The notes below the pieces were generated by a model. It was not told the origin of the DNA, did no database searches, and was given only the letters and a program-made list of their open reading frames with translations. The translations under genes and the position numbers were made by a program. Below, piece by piece: positions 11,001 through 21,719 of a stretch of 64,000 nucleotides of DNA. The DNA is from Aralia elata (lineage: Eukaryota > Streptophyta > Magnoliopsida > Apiales > Araliaceae): assembly GCA_034770075.1 (NCBI GenBank), contig JAVJAP010000023.1:186001-250000 (forward strand), in the 5' to 3' direction. Positions within the stretch are counted from its first letter, which is position 1, and every line of letters starts with the position of its first letter.

Positions 11001-11727
11001 ATGAGGGAATTAGTTATCTTGCCAATGCCATAGGTAAGCCTCTATTTACTAATGAAGTGACTTCTAATCATGACTTAATGCCATATGACAGAGTTTGCAT
11101 TGAAGTCCAAGCTTCATTTTCCTTCCCTTCCACAATAAATGTTGTTGTTCTGAATGAAGAAACCTCTGAAGAAACAATTGTCTCTGTTGATGTTGAATAC
11201 CAAAGTAGACCACCTTCGTGCCCCACCTGTAAGGTATTTGGTCATTCTCCGTTGAAGTGCCCCAAATCCAATTTTAAATGGGTGCCCAAAACAATTACTC
11301 AATCTGTCTCTGCTCCTAAGATTGATAAAAGTACTGAAGCCCCGGGCCCTTCTCATCCTGATCCTGCTCCTGCTCATGGTGAGGTCAAAACAACACATGA
11401 TGTCCCTCATGCTAATGACTGGGTTACTGTTTCACGCGGTGCTAAGGTTGGGAAAGATTTGATTCCTTCTCTGCCTATCCAGGCCTTAAACAATCAGTTC
11501 TCCCCCATTGCAAATGGAATTGTCACTGATGCTCCCTCGTCCTCTGATCTTGATTCCCCACCTATCAATTATCCCATGCTAAACAAGATTGTTGCAATAG
11601 ATGAGAAGGAGGGCAAATAACCGAAACAGAAGCATAGAACTGGGGTGGAACCATCTCAAAATGCTAAGCGTAGAAATAAAAGCAAAGGCAGTGGGGGTAA
11701 ATCCTCCAATTGATGTCTTAATCTTCT

Positions 11728-14700
11728 ATGTTATCTATGTTAGCTTCTTATAATATTAGGGGTTTGAATAAAAAGCCTAAGCAGGCTTATGTAAGACAAT
11801 TATTAGTGGATAACAAAATATCTATTGTTGGTTTGCTTGAAACTAGAGTTAAGGAGCATAAGGCCCAGAAAATCTCTAAAGCTATTCACATGAATTGGAA
11901 TTGGGTCTTCAATTATAGCTCCCACATCAATGGCAGAATTTGGGTAGGATGGGATCCATCTTTTTGGCTTGTGGATACCATTTTTGTGTCCTCCCAACTG
12001 ATTCATTGTAAAATTCAGAGAGTAAATAGTAATGATAACAGTCTTTATGTTTCTTTTGTCTATGGCTCAAATTCTGTTATTGGTAGAAGGAATTTATGGA
12101 ATGACTTGCAGTCTGTGTATACATCTGATTCTTGGTGCATCTTGGGCGACTTCAATGTTATTAAAAGCTTAACTAGAACTGATAGAGAAGCTGCTTCCTG
12201 GAATCTTGGTATGGAGGAATTCAAAAACTGTCTGGACTCTTTGGAGGTGGATGACATTCGTGGGATTGGCCCCATCTAAACATGGTGGAACAGTCAACTA
12301 ACTAATCCCATACACAAGAAGCTTGACAGGGCTCTTGGCAATGCTGCGTGGCTGTCTACCTTTCCTCTTGCACAAGCGGTGTATGGCCCAAGAGGCCTCT
12401 CTGACCACTCGCCTGTGATTCTTAGCACTGTTAATCCTCATGAACAACTTAGAAAGCCTTTCCAATTTTTCAATCACATGTTGCAGCTAGAGGGATTCAA
12501 GGATATTGTTTCTACTGCGTGGGGGCATCCTATTTCTGGTAATCCTTTCTATGTCTTCAAAGAAAAGCTGAAACGTACTAAACTTGCATTAATTGCGTTG
12601 AATCGATCAACTGGGCACCTTTCGACCTCTGTCAAAGTTGCAACTGAGGACTTGCATCATACCCAGTCTTTGCTCCAAGCCAACCCTCAGGATGGAAACC
12701 TCCTTGATCAAGAGAATCGATGCTTCCAAACCCTTTGGACTGCCTTGGACCTAGAGGAAACCCTTTTACAGCAAAAGTCTAGAGCTGCTTGGCTTGGTAC
12801 TGGGGACAGGAACTCCAAGTTCTTTTCCAACTTGGTGAAAAGTGGAATGTCAATAAAATTCTATCTATCCACAATGACATTGGGGATATTGTCCATGGTC
12901 AGCGAGAGGTTGAATCTGTTGCTGTCAAATATTTTGAGGATCTATTTAATCTTGAGCTTCCTTCCCATTACCCAGGCTTTGGGGACTTCAGAAACCTTAT
13001 CTTAACCCATATTTCTCCAATTCAAGCCAGTTCACTAATTAGCCCTATTACAGATGATGAGATTATCCAAGTGGTTAAATCTATGAAAAGGAACAAAAGC
13101 CCAGGCCCAGATGGATTTAATGCCAATTTTTTCAATCACAGTTGGGATATTGTTGGAGAGGATTTTATCAAGGCTGTTAAGTTCTTCTTCTCCACATGCC
13201 GCATGCCTAAAGGTTTCAACTCCACCGTTATTGCGTTTATTCCAAAATGTGAGAATCCTTCCACTATGGCTGATTTTAGACCCATTGCTTGTTGTAACTC
13301 TATTTACAAATGCATATCCAAGATTCTTGCACATAAGCTTAAAGTAGTACTACCGAATTTTATTGATAAAGTTCAAGCAGCTTTTGTGGCTGGTAGAAAT
13401 ATTAGCGATAATATTCTTTTAGCTCAAGAACTGTTCAGAAATTATCACAGATCTTCAGGCTCTCCCCGATGTGCATTAAAAATTGATTTGAGGAAAGCCT
13501 TTGACACAGTATGTTGGGATTTTCTTTTTGATATTCTCAGTGCATTCCAGTTTCCTCCCATTTTTATCAGCTGGATCAAGGCCTGTATCACGTCTGTGTG
13601 TTCTCCATTAAGGTTAATGGGTCACTTACTGGATACTTTGGAAGCTCTCGTGGGCTAAAACAAGGAGATCCTCTCTCCCCCTACCTATTTGTATTGGTTA
13701 TGGAACTTTTATCAAGGAAGCTTAATTGGGGATCAATGCAACATGGGTTTAAATTTCATTGGAGGACCAAGGAATGTAAAATCACTCATCTGTTTTTTGC
13801 AGATGATATCATTGTATTTTTTCATGCGGATCTGCCTTCGGCAAGGATTATTCATTCTTGTATCAGCTCATTCTCCTTGGTTTCTGGGCTGATCCCTAAC
13901 ACTCACAAAAGTCAGTGCTTCATAGCCAATACGGAAGCTGCCACAGCTCAGTGCATCATCTCCCTGTTTGGGTTTGTTGAAGGTCAGGTACCAACCAAGT
14001 TCCTAGGAGTTCCTCTTATCTCTTCTAAATTATCATACCAAGAATGTTTACCTCTGATTCTCAGAATTACTCAGCGGGTAACCTCATGGACCTCCTCTGT
14101 TGTTGCTTACTCCGGAAGACTTCAACTGATCAAATCAGTCCTTTTTTCAATACAATCTTACTAGAGTAACCATTTTATTCTTCCTAAAGCAGCTATCAGA
14201 TCAATTCAATCCATTCTATGTCGATTTTGTGGAAAGGAGCTTCTCTTGCTAAATATGGTGCTAGGGTGGCTTGGAGCTCTATTTCTTTACCAACTGAGGA
14301 AGGAGGATTGGGGGTCAAAAATTTATTGGATTGGAACCAATCTCTAATTATGATTCATCTCATACGTGTTATTCAATTTCATCCCACTTCTCTTTGGGCA
14401 AGATGGATCAAATCCACTATCATTAGGAAGCACAATTTTTGGCAAATTCCTATTCCATCGGACTGTTCGTGGATATGGAAGCAGGTCCTAAAACTTAGGC
14501 CTATTGCTATCCAACACCTTCGTTATTCAATTTTTTTTTTTGTTAACCGTGGGTTTCCCGGACGCATCCAGACTAATCCCGCCGAACCCGGGTCAGCCTT
14601 TTCGTTATTCAATTGGAAGAGGGAACCATATCAGCCTATGGTATGACCCATGGATTGATGGTAGCTCTGTTAACCCTAGCCATTCTCTGCTAATCAATTC

Positions 14701-15421
14701 TGGACTTCCCGTTACTGCCACAGTCAGTAATATTATTCAAAACTCTTCATGGCATCTACCACAAAGCAATCACCATGATGTTATTCTCTTCCAAAGGCAG
14801 ATTGAGACCATACCTGTTCCCCCTTCTTCTGAGGACTGCATCAGTTGGAACTCAATTAATATAAAGGACATAAAGACGCGACAGATATGGGACTCCATTA
14901 GGCATCGTCAACCGGTGGTTAGCTGGTACAAAATTCCTTGGCATGGCTTGTTTGTGCCCAGATACTCTTTCATATTGTGGCTGGGTTTTATGAAAAAACT
15001 TCCTACGAATGACATCACGCGACATTATACTAGTAGATATATCACTTGTCCTTTGTGCCATATGCAGAATGAAAGTTTTGAACATTTGTTCTTTACATGC
15101 GAATATTCTATAATCATTTTGCAAGCAGCTCTAAGTATTGGCAATTGGGTTCATCTTCCTATGGACTGGCAGGGCATCACCACGTTTATCACAACCTTTC
15201 AAGGAAGTCATCTCACCAAAAGTATTCTCAGCCTTTCCTTAGCAGTTTCATTCTACAAAATCTGGGAGGCGCGAAATACAAAGCTTCATAGAAATCTTCA
15301 TATCCCGCCTAATGCACTTGCAAAGGATGTTATTAATATCATCAAGTCTAGATTATCAACATGTAATTCCTTCATTAAGGCCACTCATTTTTGTAATTAT
15401 TACTGTAACTGGCTTGTATAG
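11728..15421 (+). pseudogene. LINE ORF2: endonuclease, reverse transcriptase, C-terminal domain
   Basis: The first part is an APE-type endonuclease (ASYNIRGLNKKPK, GLLETRVKEHK, CILGDFNV, GLSDHSPV) that nicks target DNA. The RT follows: NKSPGPDGF, VIAFIPKC, FRPIACCN, AAFVAGRNI, LKIDLRKAFDTV, GLKQGDPLSPYLF and the catalytic FADDI (about 13795). The tail holds LPTEEGGLGVKNL, then a zf-RVT-like region with CPLCHMQNESFEHLFFTC (about 15050-15105). Stops or frameshifts occur near 12278, 12850, 13610 and 14161, and a SINE tail lies at 14533. The domain order is standard for plant L1, but the copy is dead. Confidence 0.9.
14533..14602 (-). mobile_element. 5'-truncated SINE tail (family 1)
   Basis: A 70-bp piece holding only the poly-A end (as T on the plus strand) and the 3' body of SINE family 1, with GTTAACCGTGGGTTTCCC. 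It is flanked by an exact 12-bp target duplication CGTTATTCAATT (14521-14532 and 14603-14614). The boxes A and B are absent, so this is a real insertion of a truncated copy and not a later deletion. Confidence 0.9.
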
Positions 15422-15563
15422 CTATTGTCTATAGCATAGTCCTCTGTTGGGAGTGTCATCAAATGACCTAGCTATAGCCTGGGGTATGCCCCTTTGCTTT
15501 TGTTCTCTAGTTTTCTAATTTATGAAACAAACACATTTAGCAAAAAAAAATAAAAATAAGAAG

Positions 15564-15730
15564 GTCTCCCTAAATCATGACTTGTGTGAGATGCACACAT
15601 CATTTTGAACGCGATAGTAATGGGATTACTCCTTTTCATGCTAATCAAACTAGAACGAAATAATAGGACTCCTAATCACCTCTTTCTTTGACAATTTGAA
15701 AGAATGAATGAAACAATAAGAAGGTCTCCC
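15564..15730 (+). repeat. Satellite monomer between LINE and SINE
   Basis: One monomer of the array, of the ordinary ATGACTTGTGTGAGATG type, continuing from the LINE target site. It ends with AAGAAGGTCTCCC, which became the target duplication of the following SINE. Confidence 0.9.
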
Positions 15731-15832
15731 ATCGAGAGCCTTTGGCTTAAGTGGTACTCTAGGCCTCTCCTCAAACAAGAGGTCCTAAGTTCGATTCCTC
15801 CTTCCCCAAATTAACAAAAAAAGAAAAAGAAA
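15731..15832 (+). mobile_element. Short tRNA-derived SINE, family 2
   Basis: A 102-bp insert with a box A-like motif (TGGCTTAAGTGG), a box B motif (AGTTCGATTCC) and an A-rich tail with AAAGAAAAAG. It is flanked by an exact 13-bp target duplication AAGAAGGTCTCCC (15718-15730 and 15833-15845) within satellite DNA. The sequence has little in common with SINE family 1. It is not a tRNA gene: no cloverleaf acceptor stem closes around it. Confidence 0.85.
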
Positions 15833-15845
15833 AAGAAGGTCTCCC

Positions 15846-16856
15846 TAAATCATGACTTGTGTGAGATGTACACATCGTTTTGAACGCGATAGTGATGGGA
15901 TTGCTCCTTTTGATGCTAATCCAACTAAAACGAAGTAATAGGACTCCTAATCACCTCTTTCTTTGACAATTTGAAGGAACGAATGAAACAATAAGAAGGT
16001 CTCCGTAAATCATGACTTGTGTGAGATGTACACATCGTTTTGAACGCGATAGTGATGGGATTGCTCCTTTTGATGCTAATCCAACTAGAACGAAGTAATA
16101 GGACTCATAATCACCTCTTTCTTTGACAATTTGAAAGAATGAATGAAACAATAAGAAGGTCTCCCTAAATCATGACTTGTGTGAGATGTACAAATCGTTT
16201 TGAACGCGATAGTGATGGTATTACTTCTTTTGATGCTAATCAAACTAGAACGAAGTAATAGGACTCCTAATCACCTCTTTTTTCACAATTTGAAGGAACT
16301 AATTAAACAATAAGAAGGTCTCCCTAAATCAAGTCTTGTGTGAGATGTGAGCATCGATTTGAACGCGATAGTAATGCGATTGCTCCTTTTGATGCTAATT
16401 AAACTAGAACAAAGTATCATTTCTTTCTTTGACAATTTGAAGGAACTAATAAAACAATAAGAAAGTCTCCTAAAATCATGACTTGTGAGAGATGTACACA
16501 TCGTTTTGAACGCGATAGTGATGCGATTGCTTCTTTTGATGCTAATCAGACTAAAACGAAGTAATAGGACTTCTAATCACCTCTTTCTTTGACAATTTGA
16601 AGGAACGAATGAAACAATAAGAAGGTCTCCCTAAATCATGACTTGTGTGAGATGTACACATCGTTTTGAACGCGATAGTGATGGGATTGCTCCTTTTGAT
16701 GCTAATCCAACTAAAACGAAGTAATAGGACTCCTAATCATCTCTTTCTTTGATAATTTGAAAGAACGAATGAAACAATAAGATGGTCTCCCTAAATCATG
16801 ACTTGTGTGAGATGTACACATCGTTTTGAACGCGATAGTGATGGGATTACTCCTTT
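15846..16856 (+). repeat. Satellite array segment
   Basis: About six and a half monomers, mostly 160 bp, with a 147-bp CAAGTCTTGTG variant near 16330. It ends inside a monomer at CTCCTTT, where element A was inserted. CCTTT (16852-16856) is the target duplication, and the same monomer continues at 50373. Confidence 0.9.
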
Positions 16857-17450
16857 TGATAGACTCCACGGCACGCTTGCGTGAGGTGGTCGTCGCCCGG
16901 ATCGTTTCTAGTAAGCAACTTTGATGGAACTCTTTCGATATCTTAACCCAACGTCTATTTGGGAGACGAGAATCTTGATAAAGTCGATCAGGTAATTGAA
17001 TTCACGTAGGATGGACAACAACAACACTTAGACCCTCATTTAGATGGAAAACGATAATCTCCGTATGATTGTATGATGCGGTAAAATAACGCCACACACA
17101 ACTATGGTTTGTTGTATGATAAGTTAGTTTCGAATCTCAAAGAAAAACTAAGAAAACTACTTAGAAATCCTTCGAAGAACCAAAAGTAGAGAATAGCTCT
17201 CAAGTTTGAATAAACTTAGAATATTATTGTTGATCCCCCAATTACATCATCCATGTAATATATTTATACTTGTAAAAAAATAAACCCTAATTATAAAGGA
17301 ATTGAAATACTAATTATCAACCAATTAGGAAATAAAATCTATTTAACAAACATCCTAATCATAATAGAATTCTAAAAGATCTAACAAAATCTTCAAAATC
17401 TGGTCAAAATCGCGTCAAAAACGCGTCTTCAAATTCCGTTCCATGCTTCA
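16857..17450 (-). mobile_element. Element A left LTR (3' LTR of the minus-strand element)
   Basis: It begins TGATAGACTCCACGG at the target site; the U5 end is fixed by the duplication and by the PBS of the A' sister at 7051. A TATA-like box (TATAAATA, minus strand) lies near 17262-17270. The U3 end is placed at CATGCTTCA (17450), giving 594 bp, exactly the length of the inverted right LTR (49779-50372). No clear polypurine tract precedes it, so the U3 limit remains uncertain. Confidence 0.75.
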
Positions 17451-17572
17451 GCGCGGTCGGCGCTCAAATGAAAGAGAACCAGCGTGGCCGGCGCTCAACG
17501 GCAGAGACCTCAGTGCGGTCAGCGCTCAACGTAGGCCATTTCAGCGCAGCCGGCGCTCAACTCTGGCAACAA
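17449..17572. repeat. 31-bp tandem repeat of a GC palindrome, four copies
   Basis: Copies of CAGCGCGGCCGGCGCTCAA (with changes) begin at 17449, 17480, 17511 and 17542, exactly 31 bp apart. The array is repeated in the duplicated segment at about 21817-21940. The spacers vary more than the core. It overlaps the pol stop codon and lies about 180 bp upstream of the LTR TATA-like box. Confidence 0.9.
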
Positions 17573-18733
17573 CAAGCGATTTATCCTTTCTTCGAATTTT
17601 AAGCCCGAATTAGATTCCCCGCTCATCCCAATCATTTGCACCAAATTATTAAGCTTTGAATCTTCTTCTTTGGCCACTGTCTTCACACTATTGTTAGTCC
17701 AAACTTCCTGAATCAATCCATTATGCTCTTCTTTGAAACGTTTAGCTCGTGCCCTTGTCACTGGCCCAATTGGAACTTGTACCAGATCCGCTTCATAACT
17801 TCTACCCTTGTCCAAGCCAAGCATATCCTCATCGTTCCTCTCCTCTTGAAAAAGATTTGTCCTCAAATCATCACCTACATTAAATGGACTTAGATCAGTA
17901 ACATTGAATGTTGCACTAACATGATACTCACCAGGTAAATCCAGTTTTTAGGCATTGTCATTAATGCGTTCCAGCACTTGGAATGGACCATCTCCCCTCG
18001 ACAGCAATTTCGACCGTCTTTGAGCCGGAAATCTTTCTTTTCTCATATGCAGCCAAACCCACTCTCCCGGTTCAAAGATCACTTGACATCGGCCCTTGTT
18101 GGCTTGTTTAACATACTACTCCATCCTCCTCTCGATGTTAAGCCTTGCCTTCTCATGTAGCTGCTTAACAAATTCAGCCTTTTTCTTTCCATCCATGTTA
18201 GTAAATTCATAAACAGGTAATGAAGATAAATCCAAAGGAGTTAAAGGATTAAACCCATATACAATTTCAAATGGTGAAAATTATGTAGCAGAATGAACAT
18301 ACCGATTATATGCAAACTCAACATGCGGTAGACACTCTTCCCAAACTTTAATATTCTTTTTGATAACAGCCCTTAACAATGCAGATAAAGTTCTATTAAC
18401 TACTTCCATTTGACCATTAGTTTGTGGGTGACAAGTAGTGGAAAATAACAATTTAGTACCTAACTTATACCACAAAGTTTTCCAGAAATAACTCAAAAAC
18501 TTAGTATCTCTATCTGAAACAATTGTTCTAGGCATACCATGCAATCTAACAATTTCTCTAAAGAACAATTCAGCTACATGGGAAGCGTCATCAGTTTTGT
18601 GACAGGGAATAAAATGTGCCATTTTCGAAAACCTATCCACGACCACAAATATTGAATCATGACCACACTTAGACCTAGGTAAACCCAACACAAAATCCAT
18701 AGATATATCCACCCAAGGGTCATTAGGTATAGG
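17519..18733 (-). pseudogene. Element A integrase core and pol tail, copy 1
   Basis: The integrase core inserts retrotransposon DNA. Visible residues are VVDRFSKMAHF (first D), IVSDRDTKF (second D) and GQMEVVNRT (E), the DD35E triad. Next come a GPY-like region (PGEWVWLHMRKERFP, LLSRGDGPFQVLERINDNA), VSATFNVTDLS, and the tail GPVTRARAKRF. TAG stops at 18281 and near 18119, and a TAA in the DNA-KLDL region near 17949, break it. The reading joins cleanly to the part at 29652 when the CACTA element is removed (PLP to IPNDPWVD). Confidence 0.88.
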
Positions 18734-19222
18734 CACTACACCAAAATGGGCATCTAGTGAAAAACAAATCCTTCACAAGACATAATATATCACTCACAAG
18801 AGATTTATTGCGAAGAAATATTTTCTTCACACGATTGCTCGTATAAGACCTCGTCGCAATAGGGTATCCTTCGCTAAGTAGTAACTAAATATTTTTTGTG
18901 AAGGATATATTGTGAATAACGTTTTACTCACAAATTATATTTGGTAATGGAATATTGTTATTTAGTGAAAGGTTGGTTTCCTTCATAAATAATATTTTAA
19001 GGACTATTTGAAATTAGTGAATAACTTTATTCCCTCACAAATAATATATTGTGACTAGAGAAGATTTTAGTAAGGGAAATAATCATTCATTAATGACCAT
19101 TTCTCAAGTAAAATCCTTCGCAAATTATAAATTTGTAAATAAAAAAATTAATTTCTAAATAATCAAAATTCATTGCAAATTATAAATGATTTTTAAATCC
19201 GTGATTTCATATATTTATTTAT

Positions 19223-19225
19223 TTA

Positions 19226-19260
<35 letters not shown>
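19223..19260 (+). repeat. ATT microsatellite in the CACTA subterminal region
   Basis: A run of ATT triplets in copy 1. The matching run in copy 2 (about 23591-23636) is about three triplets longer, a normal slippage difference between recent duplicates. Confidence 0.85.
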
Positions 19261-19262
<2 letters not shown>

Positions 19263-19604
19263 CTCTATAAGAAATATTAAATTTAATATTTCAAGTAAAT
19301 ATAAATGTCATATATGTTTAAAACTAATTGATAAACTAATACATAAAGAGCTAATACAACCAATACTCCGCATATAAATAGATAATGCTCGAGTCACGAT
19401 GACTACAAAATTTGTTATTGTATCTTAGTCTCCCAAGGACCATAGTACCTACAATATTTATTAAGTAACATAAGAAAACTGAAAGAATAACATCGAACAA
19501 AGAACACAAAAAACAAATAAAAGTTTCTGCAGTTCAAAAGTAAGACAAAAACAACAACATAACACAGTTCAACCTATGGAAGCAGTGAATGTAAAGCTAC
19601 AAGC

Positions 19605-20205
19605 AGCAGAACACAGACAAAAGCAGATGTTTCGTTCTTGGAAAATGTGTTCCAAAACCCCGCGTTCTTAACTGATCTTCAACCAAAGGATCATAAGACA
19701 ACTGTTTCTCCAAGAACTGTGAAAGAGTTTGCAAAACACGAGCAACGGAAACTGGTTATGTTGGGTTCATCCATGGAGGATCAGATTGTGAAGTACCAAG
19801 CTCATTTAGAGAATCTTGCTACATCTTCTGTAAGCCCAGTTGAACAGATTCTTGATTATATCTTAGAAGACACTGTACGTAGGGAATCTTGATTTAGGTG
19901 CAGAAAGCATGCCATTTCGAGTTGACAATATAGTATCAGATGAATTAGCTGCAGCTCATGGACTTCCCAAGCCTATAGAGCACGTTAGGGAAGGGGTTTT
20001 AGATCCTCTTTTCATCGAAAAGAAAGTAGTGAGCCCCCAACCAGAAGCTGTTTTGGAGTACTTTGTGTCTTTTCCAGAAGACATGGCAAAGGTGAAGAAC
20101 TTTCCTGAAATCTTGTCTCCTGGATTTGAAAAGACTGCCAAACAAGAAGAGGTGTGGAGTATCGGTTTTGAAGCTGGTGCTTGTACTTCTAGTTCTAACA
20201 CTTAG
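19605..20205 (+). pseudogene. Unrecognised coding-like fragment in the CACTA element, copy 1
   Basis: The reading before and including 19638-19892 contains DVSFLENVFQNPAFLTDL, KEFAKHEQRKLVMLGSS and SVSPVEQILDYILED. A second part at 19909-20205 in another frame contains MPFRVDNIVSDELAAAHGLP and PEAVLEYFVSFPEDM. Composition and codon use look like real protein, but I do not recognise the family. Its strand is opposite to the two recognised gene fragments in the same transposon, so it may be a third captured piece. The frame change between the parts may mark a lost intron border or a frameshift. Confidence 0.4.
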
Positions 20206-20363
20206 CTATGGGGAAATCAAGGATGGGCCTGTAAACTTCATGCTGTAAGAGTCAAATGATTAAATATTTAAGTGCATATACATGCAACCCTATGAATAAA
20301 AAAAGAACACAGAAAAATAAATAAAAGACCAAATTATACATCCTTATCAACAATATAACTTAC

Positions 20364-21042
20364 GAAAGTTGAAGTCATGCCAGCACAAGCACCTGCTGCT
20401 AGTCTTCCAATAACAGAGAGCTCGCCATCTTTCCCCATAAAAAGTTTCTTCAGTTCAAAAGTAAGACACAAAATGAATGTTGCGAACAATATCAATTTTG
20501 AATGCATTTATTATACAGTGGTAAGGAATTCTTCACAAGGGTTCAACATTACCTTGTAGGTTTGTTCAGCATTACCTTGTAGGTTTCATAAGCAAACAAT
20601 TGAATAGCGCTATAAGGTATGATATGTATCACCTAGTTGAAAGAAAATCAAGTAAGAACTTCCCCAAGAAAAACTACAAGTGGATAATGAATATTGCACT
20701 AACTTCACCTAAAAAGTCAGTTGTAATGTTATTCCATTAGGTTAACTTCAAGCTAAAGATACTACTTCATTGATACATCCTGTCATTGATATTAGCCACA
20801 ATAGGGTTGCAACACCAGAATAATGAACATAACTAAAAAAATGATCATAACTAAGAAAATAGGCACACATAAGTTAGCACCTTTCATGATTAAAGTATAT
20901 ATAATCAAAAAAACTTAACAACATATATTCAGTGCAAAAAGTACTCGGGGTACAATGAAGAGTGATTAGATAAAGCAAAAGGTACCTCGATGAATCCTAT
21001 TGCTTTCGTAGCACCCTCTTGCCCAGCTCTCAGTCCATGAGT
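20364..21042 (-). pseudogene. Captured exons of a plastid nucleotide/PAPS carrier-like gene (copy 1)
   Basis: Three exon-like blocks with AG and GT borders lie in gene order on the minus strand: 20986-21042 (THGLRAGQEGATKAIGFIE), 20576-20632 (VIHIIPYSAIQLFAYETYK) and about 20364-20447 (KDGELSVIGRLAAGACAGM). These are blocks of the mitochondrial carrier family. They best recall the plastid carrier described as TAAC or PAPST1 in Arabidopsis; that match is from memory. The six-helix carrier cannot be complete: the 5' and 3' exons are absent. The blocks are in frame in this copy. Confidence 0.7.
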
Positions 21043-21266
21043 CTGGAGATAAAACATATTAAATTGTTCAAATGGCATTAAAAATTTGAGAAGAAGATAA
21101 CTTGTTAATATAAACATTGCTCAGCATACGTACACATACGGGCAGATTTTAGCACACGGGAAAAACAAATAAATGATGTAACAGAGGATTTCCGGAATAA
21201 TAGACGACTCTAGTTCATAAGTCCACCTCCCCAACAATAGCCACTCCAGAATAGGAATGACCATAC

Positions 21267-21332
21267 TGGGGGAGTTCTCCACTCAGGCACAATCCAAAGT
21301 CCTTCTGTAACTTCAACCGGATGAAATGACTC
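21267..21332 (-). pseudogene. Captured PrmA-like exon (copy 1)
   Basis: A 66-bp block with AG before and GT after it encodes ESFHPVEVTEGLWIVPEWRT plus two prolines, a characteristic block of ribosomal protein L11 methyltransferase (PrmA) family proteins. In the intact family the following block carries the GEHPTT S-adenosylmethionine region, which is not seen here. In copy 1 it stands alone just upstream, in transcription direction, of the carrier exons. The matching block in copy 2 is at 25652-25717, where the preceding PrmA exons are still present. Confidence 0.75.
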
Positions 21333-21719
21333 CTGCAACAGTTGATTAACATAGTTCAAGATGTTGAGCTCATTCACCAAACACTACAAAATATAATTAT
21401 CAGCAAACAAGAACATTCATAAATATGGTCAGATAAGTTGAACTTCAACTTTTAATCTGATTATGGAACTTCGGATTTATTATTCATTCCAGAATGATCT
21501 CAAAATTATGAGGCAGGTGTAAACTTTATCAACGTATACAGAAGTCAGCACATGCATGCGTGCATGCACTGTGAAGTGAAAGCTATAACACTTGACAACC
21601 TCTAGAGACAACAGATAGGGGGAAAAAACAGCCATTGGCTGACGTGGCTAGCCCAATAGATTTTTGCCCGCCGCAGTGAAAGTTATTTGTGGGCTTCTAT
21701 GGGCAAAACCAATAGTGAA

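Larger units (their letters stand above)
8410..11620 (+). pseudogene. LINE ORF1 (DUF4283-like, zinc knuckle), split by a solo LTR
   Basis: ORF1 of plant L1 elements encodes an RNA-binding chaperone. The reading runs from 8410 through MNCLLAHGFSSND and the DUF4283-like part (VVEAIAKRLWG, YYIFKFQSVSDRDNVLASGPW). It meets a stop at 9159, continues as PIWVKLNQIPLSYWSDE, and is cut by the solo LTR. It resumes at 11006 with ISYLANAIGKPL and DRVCIEVQASF, then a CCHC knuckle CPTCKVFGHSPLKCP and a low-complexity tail ending at 11620. Joining the two sides across the LTR is required to see the family order. The stop and the insertion make it inactive. Confidence 0.85.
8410..15554 (+). mobile_element. 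L1-type LINE, 5'-truncated, inserted in the satellite
   Basis: A non-LTR retrotransposon with ORF1, ORF2, a short 3' UTR and a poly-A-rich end (ATTTAGCAAAAAAAAA). It is flanked by a 9-bp target duplication AATAAGAAG (8401-8409 and 15555-15563) inside a satellite monomer. ORF1 is open to the very first base, so the 5' UTR and gene start are missing. It has been invaded by a solo LTR (9253-11000) and a 70-bp SINE tail (14533-14602). Confidence 0.9.

Noticed and set aside
15731..15832. A tRNA gene because of box A and box B motifs
   Set aside because: It has an A-rich tail and exact target duplications and no cloverleaf, so it is a SINE. The same holds for 6205, 31223, 51510 and 63786.
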